DNA from: Henriciella marina DSM 19595 | GTDB lineage: Bacteria > Pseudomonadota > Alphaproteobacteria > Caulobacterales > Hyphomonadaceae | Direction: 5' to 3' | DNA: 64,000 bases | Assembly (NCBI RefSeq): GCF_000376805.1 | Contig: NZ_AQXT01000002.1 | Span: forward strand, 186,001-250,000 | Part shown: piece by piece, positions 9,241 through 17,987 of the stretch | Layout: each line of letters begins with the position of its first letter | How positions within the stretch are numbered: position 1 is the stretch's first letter | Made by a program: the position numbers and the translations under genes | Notes under the pieces: model-generated | The model's database searches: none | What the model was told of the DNA's origin: nothing | Seen by the model: only the letters and a program-made list of their open reading frames with translations

Positions 9241-9762
9241 CTATTTCACGCGCTCGGCGCGGAATGGAAGTCCGTCATCAAACTTCATCATGAAGCTGCC
9301 AAAGGCGGCAGACTTGATGGTCACCGTCTTCACGCCGCGTCGCTTCGAATAATAGACCTGCTTCTGGTCGGTCTGTTGCCAGACCTGTCCGTTCTCCAGT
9401 GTGACGTACATCTGGCCCCTCGGCGTTTGCGCGACAGCCGCAACCGGATGGGTGACCTCCTTGAGTTCGCCCTCATCCCTGAAAACGGACGAGGCGAGCC
9501 CCGGAAGGCTGGGGATGGAGAAGCCGAACGATTCGCGCCTGACTTCCTCGACTTCATCGCGTGTCACAACGATGGCTTCACCAGCCTCTTCAGCCGATTT
9601 CAGCCGGCCAACGGCGTCATCATAACAGGCAAGGCGCGCCTCATTTTCCGAGATCTCGGCGCACGCATAGACGGCGCTTGTCGACGCCGATGGCGCCTCC
9701 TGCGCTGCAACTGGCAAGACGATGCCCAAGAATAGAACGCTAAGAGGTATTGTATGTCGCAT
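9241..9762 (-). CDS. Secreted hypothetical protein
   Basis: Protein of 173 residues with a Sec signal peptide (cleavage after AA at about residue 20). The mature N-terminus carries YACAEISENEARLACYD (C34, C46). This AC..I.....RLACYD pattern recurs in many short periplasmic proteins of unknown role and probably forms a disulfide. The C-terminal half is beta-rich (MYVTLENGQVWQQ, KTVTIKSAAFGSFMMKF), like an SH3/OB-type small barrel. It is convergent with the redoxin gene and divergent from the ABC substrate-binding gene. No function can be assigned. Confidence 0.75.
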   Translation of the reverse strand: MRHTIPLSVLFLGIVLPVAAQEAPSASTSAVYACAEISENEARLACYDDAVGRLKSAEEAGEAIVVTRDEVEEVRRESFGFSIPSLPGLASSVFRDEGELKEVTHPVAAVAQTPRGQMYVTLENGQVWQQTDQKQVYYSKRRGVKTVTIKSAAFGSFMMKFDDGLPFRAERVK

Positions 9763-9854
9763 GGCTGTTCATCCAGTACTCAAGTGGGGCGCGCTATCTT
9801 TCCAAGCACGAAGTTGCATGAAACACTAAACCGAACAGGAAATCACGGGAACTC

Positions 9855-11534
9855 ATGATGAAATCTCTCAAATCCACGCTCCTCTCGGCTGGCGCAGCCG
9901 GTCTTGTCTTCACCCTGGCTGCCTGCGGCGGTGGCGGGAATGGCGGCGACGGCAGCGAAAGCGGCGAGGAAGCAGCGGTCCTGCGGCGCGGCATCTCGGC
10001 CAAGGTAGACACGCTGGACCCTCATCGTTCCTCGGCCAAATGGGAAAATATCGTGATTTCCGACATGTTCGTCGGGCTTATGACCATTACGCCTGATCGC
10101 GAAGTCATCCCGGGCGTTGCTCAGAGCTGGGAGACGAGCGAGGACGGCCTGACATGGACGTTCAATCTGAAAGAGACCCAGTGGTCCGACGGCGAACCGC
10201 TCACCGCTGACGATTTCGTCTACGCCTTCCGCCGCATCCAGAACCCGGAAATCGCGTCGCAATACTCGTCGCTTCTTTACATCGTGAAGAATGCGGCCGC
10301 GGTGAATGCAGGCGAGCTGCCACCCGAAGAGCTCGGCGTGCGCGCCATCGATGACTACACGTTCGAGATCACGCTGGAAGAGCCAGCCCCTTACCTGCCG
10401 GGCCTTCTGACCCATTACACGACCTATCCGGTGCCCGAACACATCGTCGAGCAATATGGCGAGGCCTGGATCCAGGCAGACAACATTGAGGTCAACGGGC
10501 CTTACAAGCTCGCTTACTGGCGCACAGGCGACCAGCTGGTGACCGAAAAGAACCCTCTCTACTATGAGGCGGACGAGCTCTGTTTCGACCGCGTCGCCTA
10601 TTTCGAGATCGAAGACGCCGCAGCTGTCGAGCGCCGCATTGAGGCTGGCGACCTCGACATCAATAATGGCTTCGATGGCGGGCGCACCGAAGAGCTTGAG
10701 GCGAAATTCCCTGGATGGGTGCGCACCACGCCCGGTCTCATCACCACCTACTGGACGTTCAATTCCAGCCAGGCGCCTTTCGATGATGTCCGCGTTCGCA
10801 AGGCCCTGTCGCTGGCGCTCGACCGCGAGTTCATCGTCGACCGCGTGCTGACCCCTGGTTACGTCCCAGCCTATTCCTTCGTCCCGCCGAAGATGAGCAA
10901 TTATGAGACCGAGCGGCCGCAAGTGAGCTTTGTCGACATGTCCCGTGAGGAGCGGCTGGCAGAAGCCCGCTCCCTGCTGGAAGAGGCAGGCTACGGCCCG
11001 GACAATTCGCTGACCTTTGAGTTCATCCACCGCTCGACCGATGACAATCCGAAAGCCGCGCCGGTGGCACAGGCGAACTGGAATGAGATCGCGCCATGGG
11101 TCGATGCCCAGATCCTTCGCCAGGACACCAAGGTCCTCTATGCACGGCTTCGCCAGTCAGATTTCGAAGTGGCCGATGGCGCCTGGGTTGCCGATTTCGA
11201 TGATCCGGTGAACTTCCTCTATCTGCTGGATAGCGAAACCGGTCAGCAGAACTATGGCCGCTATTCCAACCCGGAATATGATGCCCTGCTGGCAGAGGCG
11301 AGCCGCACACGCGATCTCCAGGCCCGCGCGGAAATCTTTGCCGAAGCCGAGGCCCTGATGCTTGAGGACTATCCGATTACGCCGATGTGGGTTCAGGTCA
11401 CCAAGAACCTCGTCGATCCAGAGCTGACGGGCTGGGCTGAAAATGCGCAGGATGATCACCTTTCGCGCTGGCTCTGCCGCCCTGGTCTTGAGCCATCAAC
11501 AATAGACGAGCCGGTAGCGGCAGAAGAAGACTAG
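9855..11534 (+). CDS. Peptide ABC transporter substrate-binding lipoprotein (OppA/SBP family 5)
   Basis: Protein of 559 residues with a lipoprotein signal and lipobox LAAC (C24). The SBP-bac-5 fold is clear: early LRRGISAKVDTLDPHR, the family motif VIPGVAQSWETSEDGLTWTFNLKE (about 88-111), SDGEPLTADDFVYAF, and DVRVRKALSLALDREFIV. It should bind oligopeptides in the periplasm for an Opp/Dpp importer. No permease or ATPase gene is in the window, so it must use transporter parts encoded elsewhere. The DUF3667 gene follows after 22 bases, likely in the same transcript. Confidence 0.92.
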   Translation: MMKSLKSTLLSAGAAGLVFTLAACGGGGNGGDGSESGEEAAVLRRGISAKVDTLDPHRSSAKWENIVISDMFVGLMTITPDREVIPGVAQSWETSEDGLTWTFNLKETQWSDGEPLTADDFVYAFRRIQNPEIASQYSSLLYIVKNAAAVNAGELPPEELGVRAIDDYTFEITLEEPAPYLPGLLTHYTTYPVPEHIVEQYGEAWIQADNIEVNGPYKLAYWRTGDQLVTEKNPLYYEADELCFDRVAYFEIEDAAAVERRIEAGDLDINNGFDGGRTEELEAKFPGWVRTTPGLITTYWTFNSSQAPFDDVRVRKALSLALDREFIVDRVLTPGYVPAYSFVPPKMSNYETERPQVSFVDMSREERLAEARSLLEEAGYGPDNSLTFEFIHRSTDDNPKAAPVAQANWNEIAPWVDAQILRQDTKVLYARLRQSDFEVADGAWVADFDDPVNFLYLLDSETGQQNYGRYSNPEYDALLAEASRTRDLQARAEIFAEAEALMLEDYPITPMWVQVTKNLVDPELTGWAENAQDDHLSRWLCRPGLEPSTIDEPVAAEED

Positions 11535-11556
11535 GCCGACAAGGGGGCAGGGGGAC

Positions 11557-12609
11557 ATGAGTGACGAACTGGAAACGGCAGGGCTGGCCTCTGCCGGTGC
11601 CCTTTCGGCTGGCGGCACCGCTGACCTGCAGGGCCAGCCGTGCCGCAATTGCGGCACGCAGGTGGACGGGCGCTATTGTCCTGCGTGCGGACAGCTGGCG
11701 GCGAGCTTCCACCGCCCCGTGCTGTCCCTCGTTGCCGAAACGATCTCCGACAGTCTTGCGCTGGACGGCCGTATCGCGCGGACACTTCCAAGGCTCCTTT
11801 TTCGTCCGGGCCGGCTCAGCCGCGATTACAGTGACGGCAAGCGGTCACGTTACGTGCCGCCTTTCCGGCTCTTCCTGCTTTCGAGCCTTCTTTTCTATTT
11901 CGTCGTTTTCGCCTTTGTCGGGTCGGCGAGTTTTCTCGACACATCCGACTGGCAGCTAAATGGCGGCAACCCGTTGAGCGCCGATGAGCGTTCGGCCGTC
12001 ATCGATTATGTCTTGGAGAATGAGGACGCCGAGCCCGGCGATCTGGAAAACTTCCTTGAGGGCTTGCGCGATGGCGCGGCAGATCAGGAAGTGGTGCCGG
12101 AGGCCAATGATGAGCCCACTGGGGAGGAGGCAGGCGCCTCAACTCCTGATCAGCCAGTTGAACCGGAGGCCGACCGGTCGGCTGAAGAGCTGAGAGCTGT
12201 CGTCCAGGAAATTATCGATAACCCAAAACTGTTCCTGGCCGCGATTGAGAACTGGGCCCCACGCCTCAGTCTTCTGCTCGTGCCCCTGACGATTCTGGCG
12301 CTGGCGCTCATCTATTCATGGCGCCGCAAGATCTATGTCTACGACCATGCAATCCACGCGCTTCATCTGCACAGCTGGATGTATCTGGCGTCCACGGCGG
12401 CGCTCGGCCTCGCGGCTTTGCTCGGTAGTTGGGTCGCAGCGTTTTATATCCTGTCGGTGCCGATCTACACCACGTTCAGTCTGCGCGGCGCTTATGGAAC
12501 GGGAATATTCAGCGCCATGCTGCGCACAGCATTTCTCTGCTTCTTCTGGCTGGTCTGCTTGCTCTCACTCGTTGTGACGGTCTTCATAATTTCGGCGCTC
12601 TCCGTCTAG
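11557..12609 (+). CDS. DUF3667 membrane protein with N-terminal zinc ribbon
   Basis: Protein of 350 residues. A zinc ribbon CRNC...CPAC (C29, C32, C41, C44) is followed by an ordered helical region with FRPGRLSRDY, one membrane segment (about 104-123), a long acidic, probably disordered or periplasmic stretch (about 140-215), and three further C-terminal membrane segments (from about 237). This is the DUF3667 plan; the role is unknown. It sits 22 bases after the peptide-binding lipoprotein and 200 bases before the TonB receptor gene. No terminator is visible after it. Confidence 0.82.
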   Translation: MSDELETAGLASAGALSAGGTADLQGQPCRNCGTQVDGRYCPACGQLAASFHRPVLSLVAETISDSLALDGRIARTLPRLLFRPGRLSRDYSDGKRSRYVPPFRLFLLSSLLFYFVVFAFVGSASFLDTSDWQLNGGNPLSADERSAVIDYVLENEDAEPGDLENFLEGLRDGAADQEVVPEANDEPTGEEAGASTPDQPVEPEADRSAEELRAVVQEIIDNPKLFLAAIENWAPRLSLLLVPLTILALALIYSWRRKIYVYDHAIHALHLHSWMYLASTAALGLAALLGSWVAAFYILSVPIYTTFSLRGAYGTGIFSAMLRTAFLCFFWLVCLLSLVVTVFIISALSV

Positions 12610-12675
12610 CTGACGATCAATTTGCAACCAGATTTCGACTTTGGGGCGCAAATTTGTCGACATCAATGCAACAGT

Positions 12676-12715
12676 CGTCAGAAAAACGTCACGGTTTCGT
12701 CACTTTCAATTGACG
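12676..12715. promoter_or_regulatory. Helically phased CGTCA repeats upstream of the TonB receptor gene
   Basis: CGTCA occurs at 12676, 12687 and 12698, exactly 11 bases apart, and its complement TGACG follows at 12711. One turn of spacing is what a multimeric regulator binding one DNA face would need. The regulator is unknown. Confidence 0.4.
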
Positions 12716-12770
12716 CCGCGAAACGCGCACGAGTACCAGTGAACGATAGGCCGCTCTTTGAGGGGGCGGT

Positions 12771-12783
12771 TGCCAATTTGGCA
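12771..12783. promoter_or_regulatory. Inverted repeat just upstream of the TonB receptor start
   Basis: TGCCAA-T-TTGGCA, perfect 6-base arms around one base, 26 bases before the start codon. Could be an operator or a small mRNA hairpin. Confidence 0.4.
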
Positions 12784-12809
12784 CGTGAGAGTAAATCTGG
12801 AGGTTCATA

Positions 12810-15800
12810 GTGAACGCAAATACACTCAAGAAGCAGCTTCTGACTTCGGCGGTCTTTGCCGGCGCAGCGATGACGGTGTTTTCCGCACCGGCATTTGCGC
12901 AGGATGACGTCGATCGCGTCGAAGCCCCTGCTTCGGTAGAAGCTGAAGCGCGTCAGCAAACAGTTGTTGTTACTGGCTCGCTCATCCCGTCGTCCAGCAA
13001 CCTGACGTCGACCAGCCCAGTGACCGAGATTGGTGCCGAGCAGTTCGACATCCGCGGTACTGTGAAAGCTGAAGACCTCATCAACACGCTTCCGCAAGCA
13101 TTCGGTGCCCAGGGCTCGAACCTCGCAAACGGTGGTACCGGTACTGCGTCGATCAACCTTCGCGGTCTTGGTTCCTCACGTACGCTGGTTCTGATGAACG
13201 GCCGCCGCCTGCCTTACGGCTCGCTCAACATTGCTGCACCAGACATCAACTCGATCCCGACCCAGCTCGTCGAGCGTGTTGACGTCCTGACCGGTGGCGC
13301 CTCGGCGACCTACGGTTCTGACGCTATCTCCGGTGTCGTGAACTTCGTCATGAATGACGATTTCGAAGGCTTCCGCATCGACGGCAATTACAGCTTCTTC
13401 CAGCATAACAATGATGGCGAGCTGCAAGGCCTTCTGGAAGAGTTCAATGCGATCAACCCAAGCCAGTACGAGGTTCCAAGTGGTAGCACGGTTGATGGCG
13501 AAACAGTCGACATCACCATCATGGCTGGCGGCGCATTCGACAATGATCGCGGCCACGCAACGGCTTTCGCAAGCTATTCGAACGCCAATGAAGTGCTCCA
13601 GGGCGACCGTGACTACTCCCAGTGTGCGCTCAGCACACGCAATAGCGGCAACGCGTTCACCTGCTCGGGTTCGGCAACGAACCAGTTCACCAACCTGCTT
13701 TCGCTCGGCGGCACGCTGCCGGACGGTTCGTGGGCGCGCGTGAACCCGAATGCTGGCACGTTCATTCCACGTGACTTCGTTTCTGATACGTTCAACTTCA
13801 ACCCGTTCAACCACTTCCAGCGTCCGAACGAAAAGTACACGTTCGGCACGTTCCTGAACTATGACATCTCGGACAATATCGAAGCCTATGGCGAGTTCAT
13901 GTTCGTCCAGAACGAAACGAATTCCCAGATCGCACCTTCCGGTGTCTTCGGCTACGGTGTTGCTGGCGGCAATGGCGGCCTGAACTGTGACAACCCGTTC
14001 CTCTCTGCTCAGCAGAAGGATTACATCGGTTGTAACGCACCTGGTGTCGCTGCTGACGCAATTCTCGGCGTTGGCGACTTCCTCGCTCTTCGCCGGAACG
14101 TTGAAGGCGGCCCTCGTAATCAGGACATCCGTCACCAGACCTTCCGCAATGTTATCGGTATCCGCGGTGACCTCGAAGGCACCTCCGTTGGCTATGACGT
14201 GTACGCGTCCTACGCCAAGGTTGTCCGTTCGGAAGTCTACAACAACGACCTGTCGATCCGTAAGCTGTCCAACGCGCTTTATGCCGTTCCAGATGGCAAT
14301 GGCGGTGTGACTTGCGCGGTCAACGTCGATGCTGACCCAGTGAACGACGATCCTAACTGTGCGCCATACGATATCTGGTCCGGCAACGCGCCGTCCCAGG
14401 CAGCGCTCGACTATATCGTCAGCCCGCTGAACCGTAATGGTGACACGACGCAGACGGTCATCTCGAGCAAGCTGTTCGGCTCCTTTGCTGACCTGAACAT
14501 CGCTTCGCCAATGGCGACCGATGCTCCGGGCTGGGCTGTTGGTGCTGAGTACCGCCGTGATACGATCGACTCCAACCCAGACGCAGCCTACCAGTCCGGT
14601 GACGGCGCTGGTCAAGGTGGCCCGACAACGGCTATCTCCGGTTCGCAGAACGTCATCGACATCTTCGCAGAGCTTGACATTCCGCTGGTGCAAGAGCGTC
14701 CAGGCATCTATGACCTGAACCTCGACCTCGCCTACCGGAAGTCGTTCTACGACAACGTAGATTCCGATGCGTACAAAGCTGGTCTGACCTACGCACCGAC
14801 CCCGGACTTCCGTGTCCGCGGTTCGTATCAGCGTGCGGTTCGTGCGGCGAACATCTTCGAACTGTTCTCAACTCAGTCGATCGGTCTGTTTGACCTCGAC
14901 AATGGTGACCCATGCGGTGCGCTTCCAGGCGAGACCCCGGAATTCACGCAAGCACAGTGTGTGAACACCGGTCTCGACCCTGCAAACTACGGGTCGCAGA
15001 GCCTGATCAACCCGGCTGGCCAGTACAACACCTTTGGTGGCGGCAACCCGGAGCTTGATCCAGAAGAATCCGACACCTTCACCGTCGGTTTCGTTGCAAC
15101 GCCGAGCTTCCTCAGCGGTCTCACCGTGTCGCTCGACTACTTCGACATCGAAGTGGAAGGCTACATCAACACAGTGCCAGAGGAAGTTTCCCTCCAGCAG
15201 TGTGGTCTGACGGGCAATGCGTTCTTCTGTGGTCTGGTAAATCGTGGTGCCGGTGGCACGCTGTGGGCTGGTCAAACCGGCTTCATCACGGCGACCAACG
15301 TCAACACGGGTAGCCTCGCAACAAGCGGTTACGACCTTCAGGCGAGCTACACGCTCGACACCGAAGCTGCAGGCGCTTTCACCTTCGACTATGTCGGCAC
15401 GTACCTGGAAAGCCTTGAGTTCCAAGCGCTTCCAGACGCGAATGTTACGCCGCCGGTTGACTGTGTCGGCCTTTACGCCGGTGCTTGCCAAACCAACTTC
15501 GGTACGGGTGCAAACCCAGATTACCGCCACAAGGCCAGCGTCACCTGGGCGCCGATCGGTGGTAATCTCTCCGTGACCAGCACGTGGCGCCATTACGCCA
15601 AGGTTGATCAGGCATCTGACAACCCAGCCAAGGTCAACGAGTCGCTGAATGCCCAGAACTATCTGGACCTCTCAGCCGCTTACAACATCCTGGAGAACAC
15701 GCGCGTCCGTGTCGGTGTGAACAACCTCACCGACGAAGATCCGCCAATCGCTTCGGTTGTTGGTACGGCTCCGGGTAACGGTAACACCTACCCACAAGTG

Positions 15801-15851
15801 TACGACGCTCTTGGTCGTTACGTCTTCTTCGGTGCGACGGTCGACTTCTAG
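12810..15851 (+). CDS. TonB-dependent outer-membrane receptor
   Basis: Protein of 1013 residues, start GTG preceded by CTGGAGG. Signal peptide ends at AFA (residue 30). A TonB-box-like QQTVVVTGS lies at 49-57. The plug (about 65-175) has the motifs LRGLGSSRTLVLMNGRR and GGASATYGSDAISGVVNFV. A long beta-barrel follows, ending VFFGATVDF with the C-terminal Phe needed for insertion. It imports an unidentified large substrate across the outer membrane using ExbBD-TonB energy; the no-heme-motif, Caulobacterales-type layout fits sugar or peptide receptors. Its codons (many GGT, GCT, CGT, GTT) differ from its GC3-rich neighbours, suggesting very high expression. Two candidate operators precede it and a strong terminator follows. 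Confidence 0.95.
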   Translation: MNANTLKKQLLTSAVFAGAAMTVFSAPAFAQDDVDRVEAPASVEAEARQQTVVVTGSLIPSSSNLTSTSPVTEIGAEQFDIRGTVKAEDLINTLPQAFGAQGSNLANGGTGTASINLRGLGSSRTLVLMNGRRLPYGSLNIAAPDINSIPTQLVERVDVLTGGASATYGSDAISGVVNFVMNDDFEGFRIDGNYSFFQHNNDGELQGLLEEFNAINPSQYEVPSGSTVDGETVDITIMAGGAFDNDRGHATAFASYSNANEVLQGDRDYSQCALSTRNSGNAFTCSGSATNQFTNLLSLGGTLPDGSWARVNPNAGTFIPRDFVSDTFNFNPFNHFQRPNEKYTFGTFLNYDISDNIEAYGEFMFVQNETNSQIAPSGVFGYGVAGGNGGLNCDNPFLSAQQKDYIGCNAPGVAADAILGVGDFLALRRNVEGGPRNQDIRHQTFRNVIGIRGDLEGTSVGYDVYASYAKVVRSEVYNNDLSIRKLSNALYAVPDGNGGVTCAVNVDADPVNDDPNCAPYDIWSGNAPSQAALDYIVSPLNRNGDTTQTVISSKLFGSFADLNIASPMATDAPGWAVGAEYRRDTIDSNPDAAYQSGDGAGQGGPTTAISGSQNVIDIFAELDIPLVQERPGIYDLNLDLAYRKSFYDNVDSDAYKAGLTYAPTPDFRVRGSYQRAVRAANIFELFSTQSIGLFDLDNGDPCGALPGETPEFTQAQCVNTGLDPANYGSQSLINPAGQYNTFGGGNPELDPEESDTFTVGFVATPSFLSGLTVSLDYFDIEVEGYINTVPEEVSLQQCGLTGNAFFCGLVNRGAGGTLWAGQTGFITATNVNTGSLATSGYDLQASYTLDTEAAGAFTFDYVGTYLESLEFQALPDANVTPPVDCVGLYAGACQTNFGTGANPDYRHKASVTWAPIGGNLSVTSTWRHYAKVDQASDNPAKVNESLNAQNYLDLSAAYNILENTRVRVGVNNLTDEDPPIASVVGTAPGNGNTYPQVYDALGRYVFFGATVDF

Positions 15852-15881
15852 ATCTGACCGGACACTGAATACGAAACTGGG

Positions 15882-15910
15882 AAGGGCGGCCTCATGGGCC
15901 GCCCTTTTCA
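15882..15910 (+). terminator. Rho-independent terminator after the TonB receptor gene
   Basis: Perfect 10-base GC-rich stem (15882-15891 with 15897-15906), 5-base loop, then a T run. Confidence 0.92.
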
Positions 15911-15961
15911 CTTGTGGGCGAAAGGTTGGCGATAAGAGGCCGCGCGCGCTATGAGCGCCAC

Positions 15962-16699
15962 ATGACCCGCAATAAACCTGTTCCTCATATTTCCGACGAA
16001 GACCGCGACTTCGTGTGCGGCCTGCTCATCCATGAGGATGGTCAAATCCTGGTGTTCAACAAGCCGCCGGGGCTTGCCGTCCAGATCGCTGGAGGACGTG
16101 GCAGGTCGCTGGATTTCCTGCTCTGGGCGTTCGCAAAGTCCAGCGGGAAGCGTCCGCGCCTCGTGCACCGTATCGATACAGGCACGTCCGGCGTCCTCAT
16201 CGTCGCCAGAACCAAGCCTGCCGCCGCGCATCTCTCCGCTGAGTTCTCTGAGCGCCGGGCCAGCAAGACCTACCGTCTGCTGGTTGGCGGCGACGTGCCT
16301 GCCGGCGATGAAGGCAGACTTGAAACACCGCTTCTCAAAGTGCCGTCAGACCGCGGCGGGCGTGAAAAGATGATTGCCGCCCAGCAAGGACAGACCGGCG
16401 CGCTCAGCGCAGAGACAGGATGGACAATCCTCGCCCGAAGCGGCCCGCACGCCTTTATTGAGGCGCGGCCCGTCACAGGCCGCATGCACCAGATCCGCGC
16501 GCATATGGCGACGCTCGGCTGCCCGATCCTTGGCGACCGGATATACGGGACGGGACAACTCTCGGCAGAGCGCCTGATGCTGCACGCAGCCTGCCTTGAG
16601 ATCACCCATCCAGACGGACAGGCGCTCAAACTGGAAGCGCCCCTGCCTGAGGACTTCAAAGCCCAGGCAGAGGCGCTCGATTTGCCGGTTTCGAACTGA
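15962..16699 (+). CDS. RluA-family rRNA/tRNA pseudouridine synthase (no S4 domain)
   Basis: Protein of 245 residues from the ATG at 15962. An in-frame GTG at 15914 is rejected because it abuts the preceding terminator. Catalytic motif HRIDTGTSG with Asp72; the entry motif ILVFNKPPGLAVQ (29-41) and the late RPVTGRMHQIRAHM...GDRIYG are also present. It isomerises uridine to pseudouridine in structured RNA. The short size, without an S4 RNA-binding domain, is nearer RluA/TruC or RluE-like members. The target cannot be told from sequence. It ends 2 bases from the convergent sugar dehydrogenase gene. Confidence 0.9.
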   Translation: MTRNKPVPHISDEDRDFVCGLLIHEDGQILVFNKPPGLAVQIAGGRGRSLDFLLWAFAKSSGKRPRLVHRIDTGTSGVLIVARTKPAAAHLSAEFSERRASKTYRLLVGGDVPAGDEGRLETPLLKVPSDRGGREKMIAAQQGQTGALSAETGWTILARSGPHAFIEARPVTGRMHQIRAHMATLGCPILGDRIYGTGQLSAERLMLHAACLEITHPDGQALKLEAPLPEDFKAQAEALDLPVSN

Positions 16700-16701
16700 T
16701 A

Positions 16702-17910
16702 TCAGCCAGCTGGTTCCAGACGGATCAGGCGGCCGCCTGGATCGTCTTCCAGCACATAGATCGCGCCGTCCGGGCCTTGCTCGACCTCTCGGATACGCTT
16801 GTCCCACTCATAGCGCTCAGCTTCAGTCGCCGTCGTCTCCATCGTGCTCGACTGACCGCCGGAGCCTTGATTGTCGAGCGGGGTCTGCTGGAATTCGACA
16901 CGGATCACCGCCCTGGAGGAGAGACCGCCAATAAACGCATCGCCTTGCCAGTCGCTGAACATGTCGCCGTCATAGATGATCAGACCGGCAGGGCTGATCA
17001 CCGGCGTCCAGGAGAGGGCCGGGTTCTCATAGATCGGATAATCCTCATGGTTTCCGAAGAAGGGCTTGCCATTGTAGTGCTCGCCATTGGAAACAATCGG
17101 ATAGCCGTAATTCTCGCCCTTCACGATCAAGTTCAGCTCATCGCCGCCTGCCGGGCCCATCTCATGCACCCAGAGCTGGCCGTCTGCGTCGAAAGCGACG
17201 CCCAGCATGTTGCGATGGCCAAGCGACCAGACCGTGTCGGCCACCGCGCCATTGCCATAGAAGGGGTTGTCTTCCAGCGGCTCACCATCGGTCGTTACGC
17301 GGACCACCTTGCCCATGTTCAGCGCCATGTTCTGTGCCGGGCTGAACTTCTGGCGGTCACTGGATGTGATGATCAGATTGCCATCAGGCGCGACGGCGAG
17401 GCGGTGGCCGTAATGGCCGTTGCCCGGCACTTTCTGTGACTGTTCCCAGATGCGGGTGCGGTCCGACAGGGCGCCGCCATCTTCTGTCAGGCTCAGCGTC
17501 GCGCGCTCGACCACCGCGCCGCTGAGGCTGTTATCGGCCGCGTCACGCTCCACATAGGAGATGAAGACCGTGCCGTTAGAGGCAAAATCAGGGTGAATGA
17601 TGATATCGCCAAGGCCGCCCTGGCCGCGCATCTCGACGTCCGGGACATTGGCGAGCTGACCGAGTTTCTTGCCATCTGCGCCAAGCAGCCAGAGGTCGCC
17701 GTCCTGTTCTGTGACAAGCGCATGGCCGTCCGGCAGGAAGGCCATCGCCCATGCGCCGTCGAATGTTTCGAGCGCCGTGGCGGTAAGCTCGGTACCGTTT
17801 GTACCGGTGACACTCATTGTCTGTGTATCGGATTGCGCGGCGGCGCCAAGCGTAAGGGCAGGGGCCGCCACTGCGGCGAGCAGCAGGGTGCGGGAAATCG
17901 AAGAGACCAT
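16702..17910 (-). CDS. PQQ-type soluble sugar dehydrogenase (glucose/sorbosone dehydrogenase family)
   Basis: Protein of 402 residues from the ATG at 17910, which directly begins a Sec signal peptide and has AAAGGT upstream. Six-bladed propeller of the YliI/Asd type: WAMAFLPDGHALVTEQDG (54-71), GLGDIIIHPDF, NGHYGHRLAVAPDG with the probable catalytic His (H166), GHRNMLGVAFDADG, and HEMGPAGGDELNLI with the PQQ/calcium contact region. Periplasmic oxidation of aldoses to lactones with electrons passed to the respiratory chain is the family activity; the real substrate is unknown. It is downstream of the kinase/monooxygenase operon on the same strand, 77 bases away. Confidence 0.88.
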   Translation of the reverse strand: MVSSISRTLLLAAVAAPALTLGAAAQSDTQTMSVTGTNGTELTATALETFDGAWAMAFLPDGHALVTEQDGDLWLLGADGKKLGQLANVPDVEMRGQGGLGDIIIHPDFASNGTVFISYVERDAADNSLSGAVVERATLSLTEDGGALSDRTRIWEQSQKVPGNGHYGHRLAVAPDGNLIITSSDRQKFSPAQNMALNMGKVVRVTTDGEPLEDNPFYGNGAVADTVWSLGHRNMLGVAFDADGQLWVHEMGPAGGDELNLIVKGENYGYPIVSNGEHYNGKPFFGNHEDYPIYENPALSWTPVISPAGLIIYDGDMFSDWQGDAFIGGLSSRAVIRVEFQQTPLDNQGSGGQSSTMETTATEAERYEWDKRIREVEQGPDGAIYVLEDDPGGRLIRLEPAG

Positions 17911-17987
17911 TGCGGGACCTTTCTGGCTGGCTGGTGACTGCACCCGGAACTAGGACAGATCAGCCAGCTTCCAAGGCCGCGCACCCC

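Noticed and set aside
9843-11030. Long minus-strand open frame opposite the peptide-binding lipoprotein gene
   Set aside because: Antisense to a clear SBP-5 gene, no ribosome site and low-quality residues; produced by GC-rich third codon positions.
13176-14693. 505-codon minus-strand frame opposite the TonB receptor gene
   Set aside because: Val/Arg-rich translation with no known motif, mirrors receptor codons. Shadow only.
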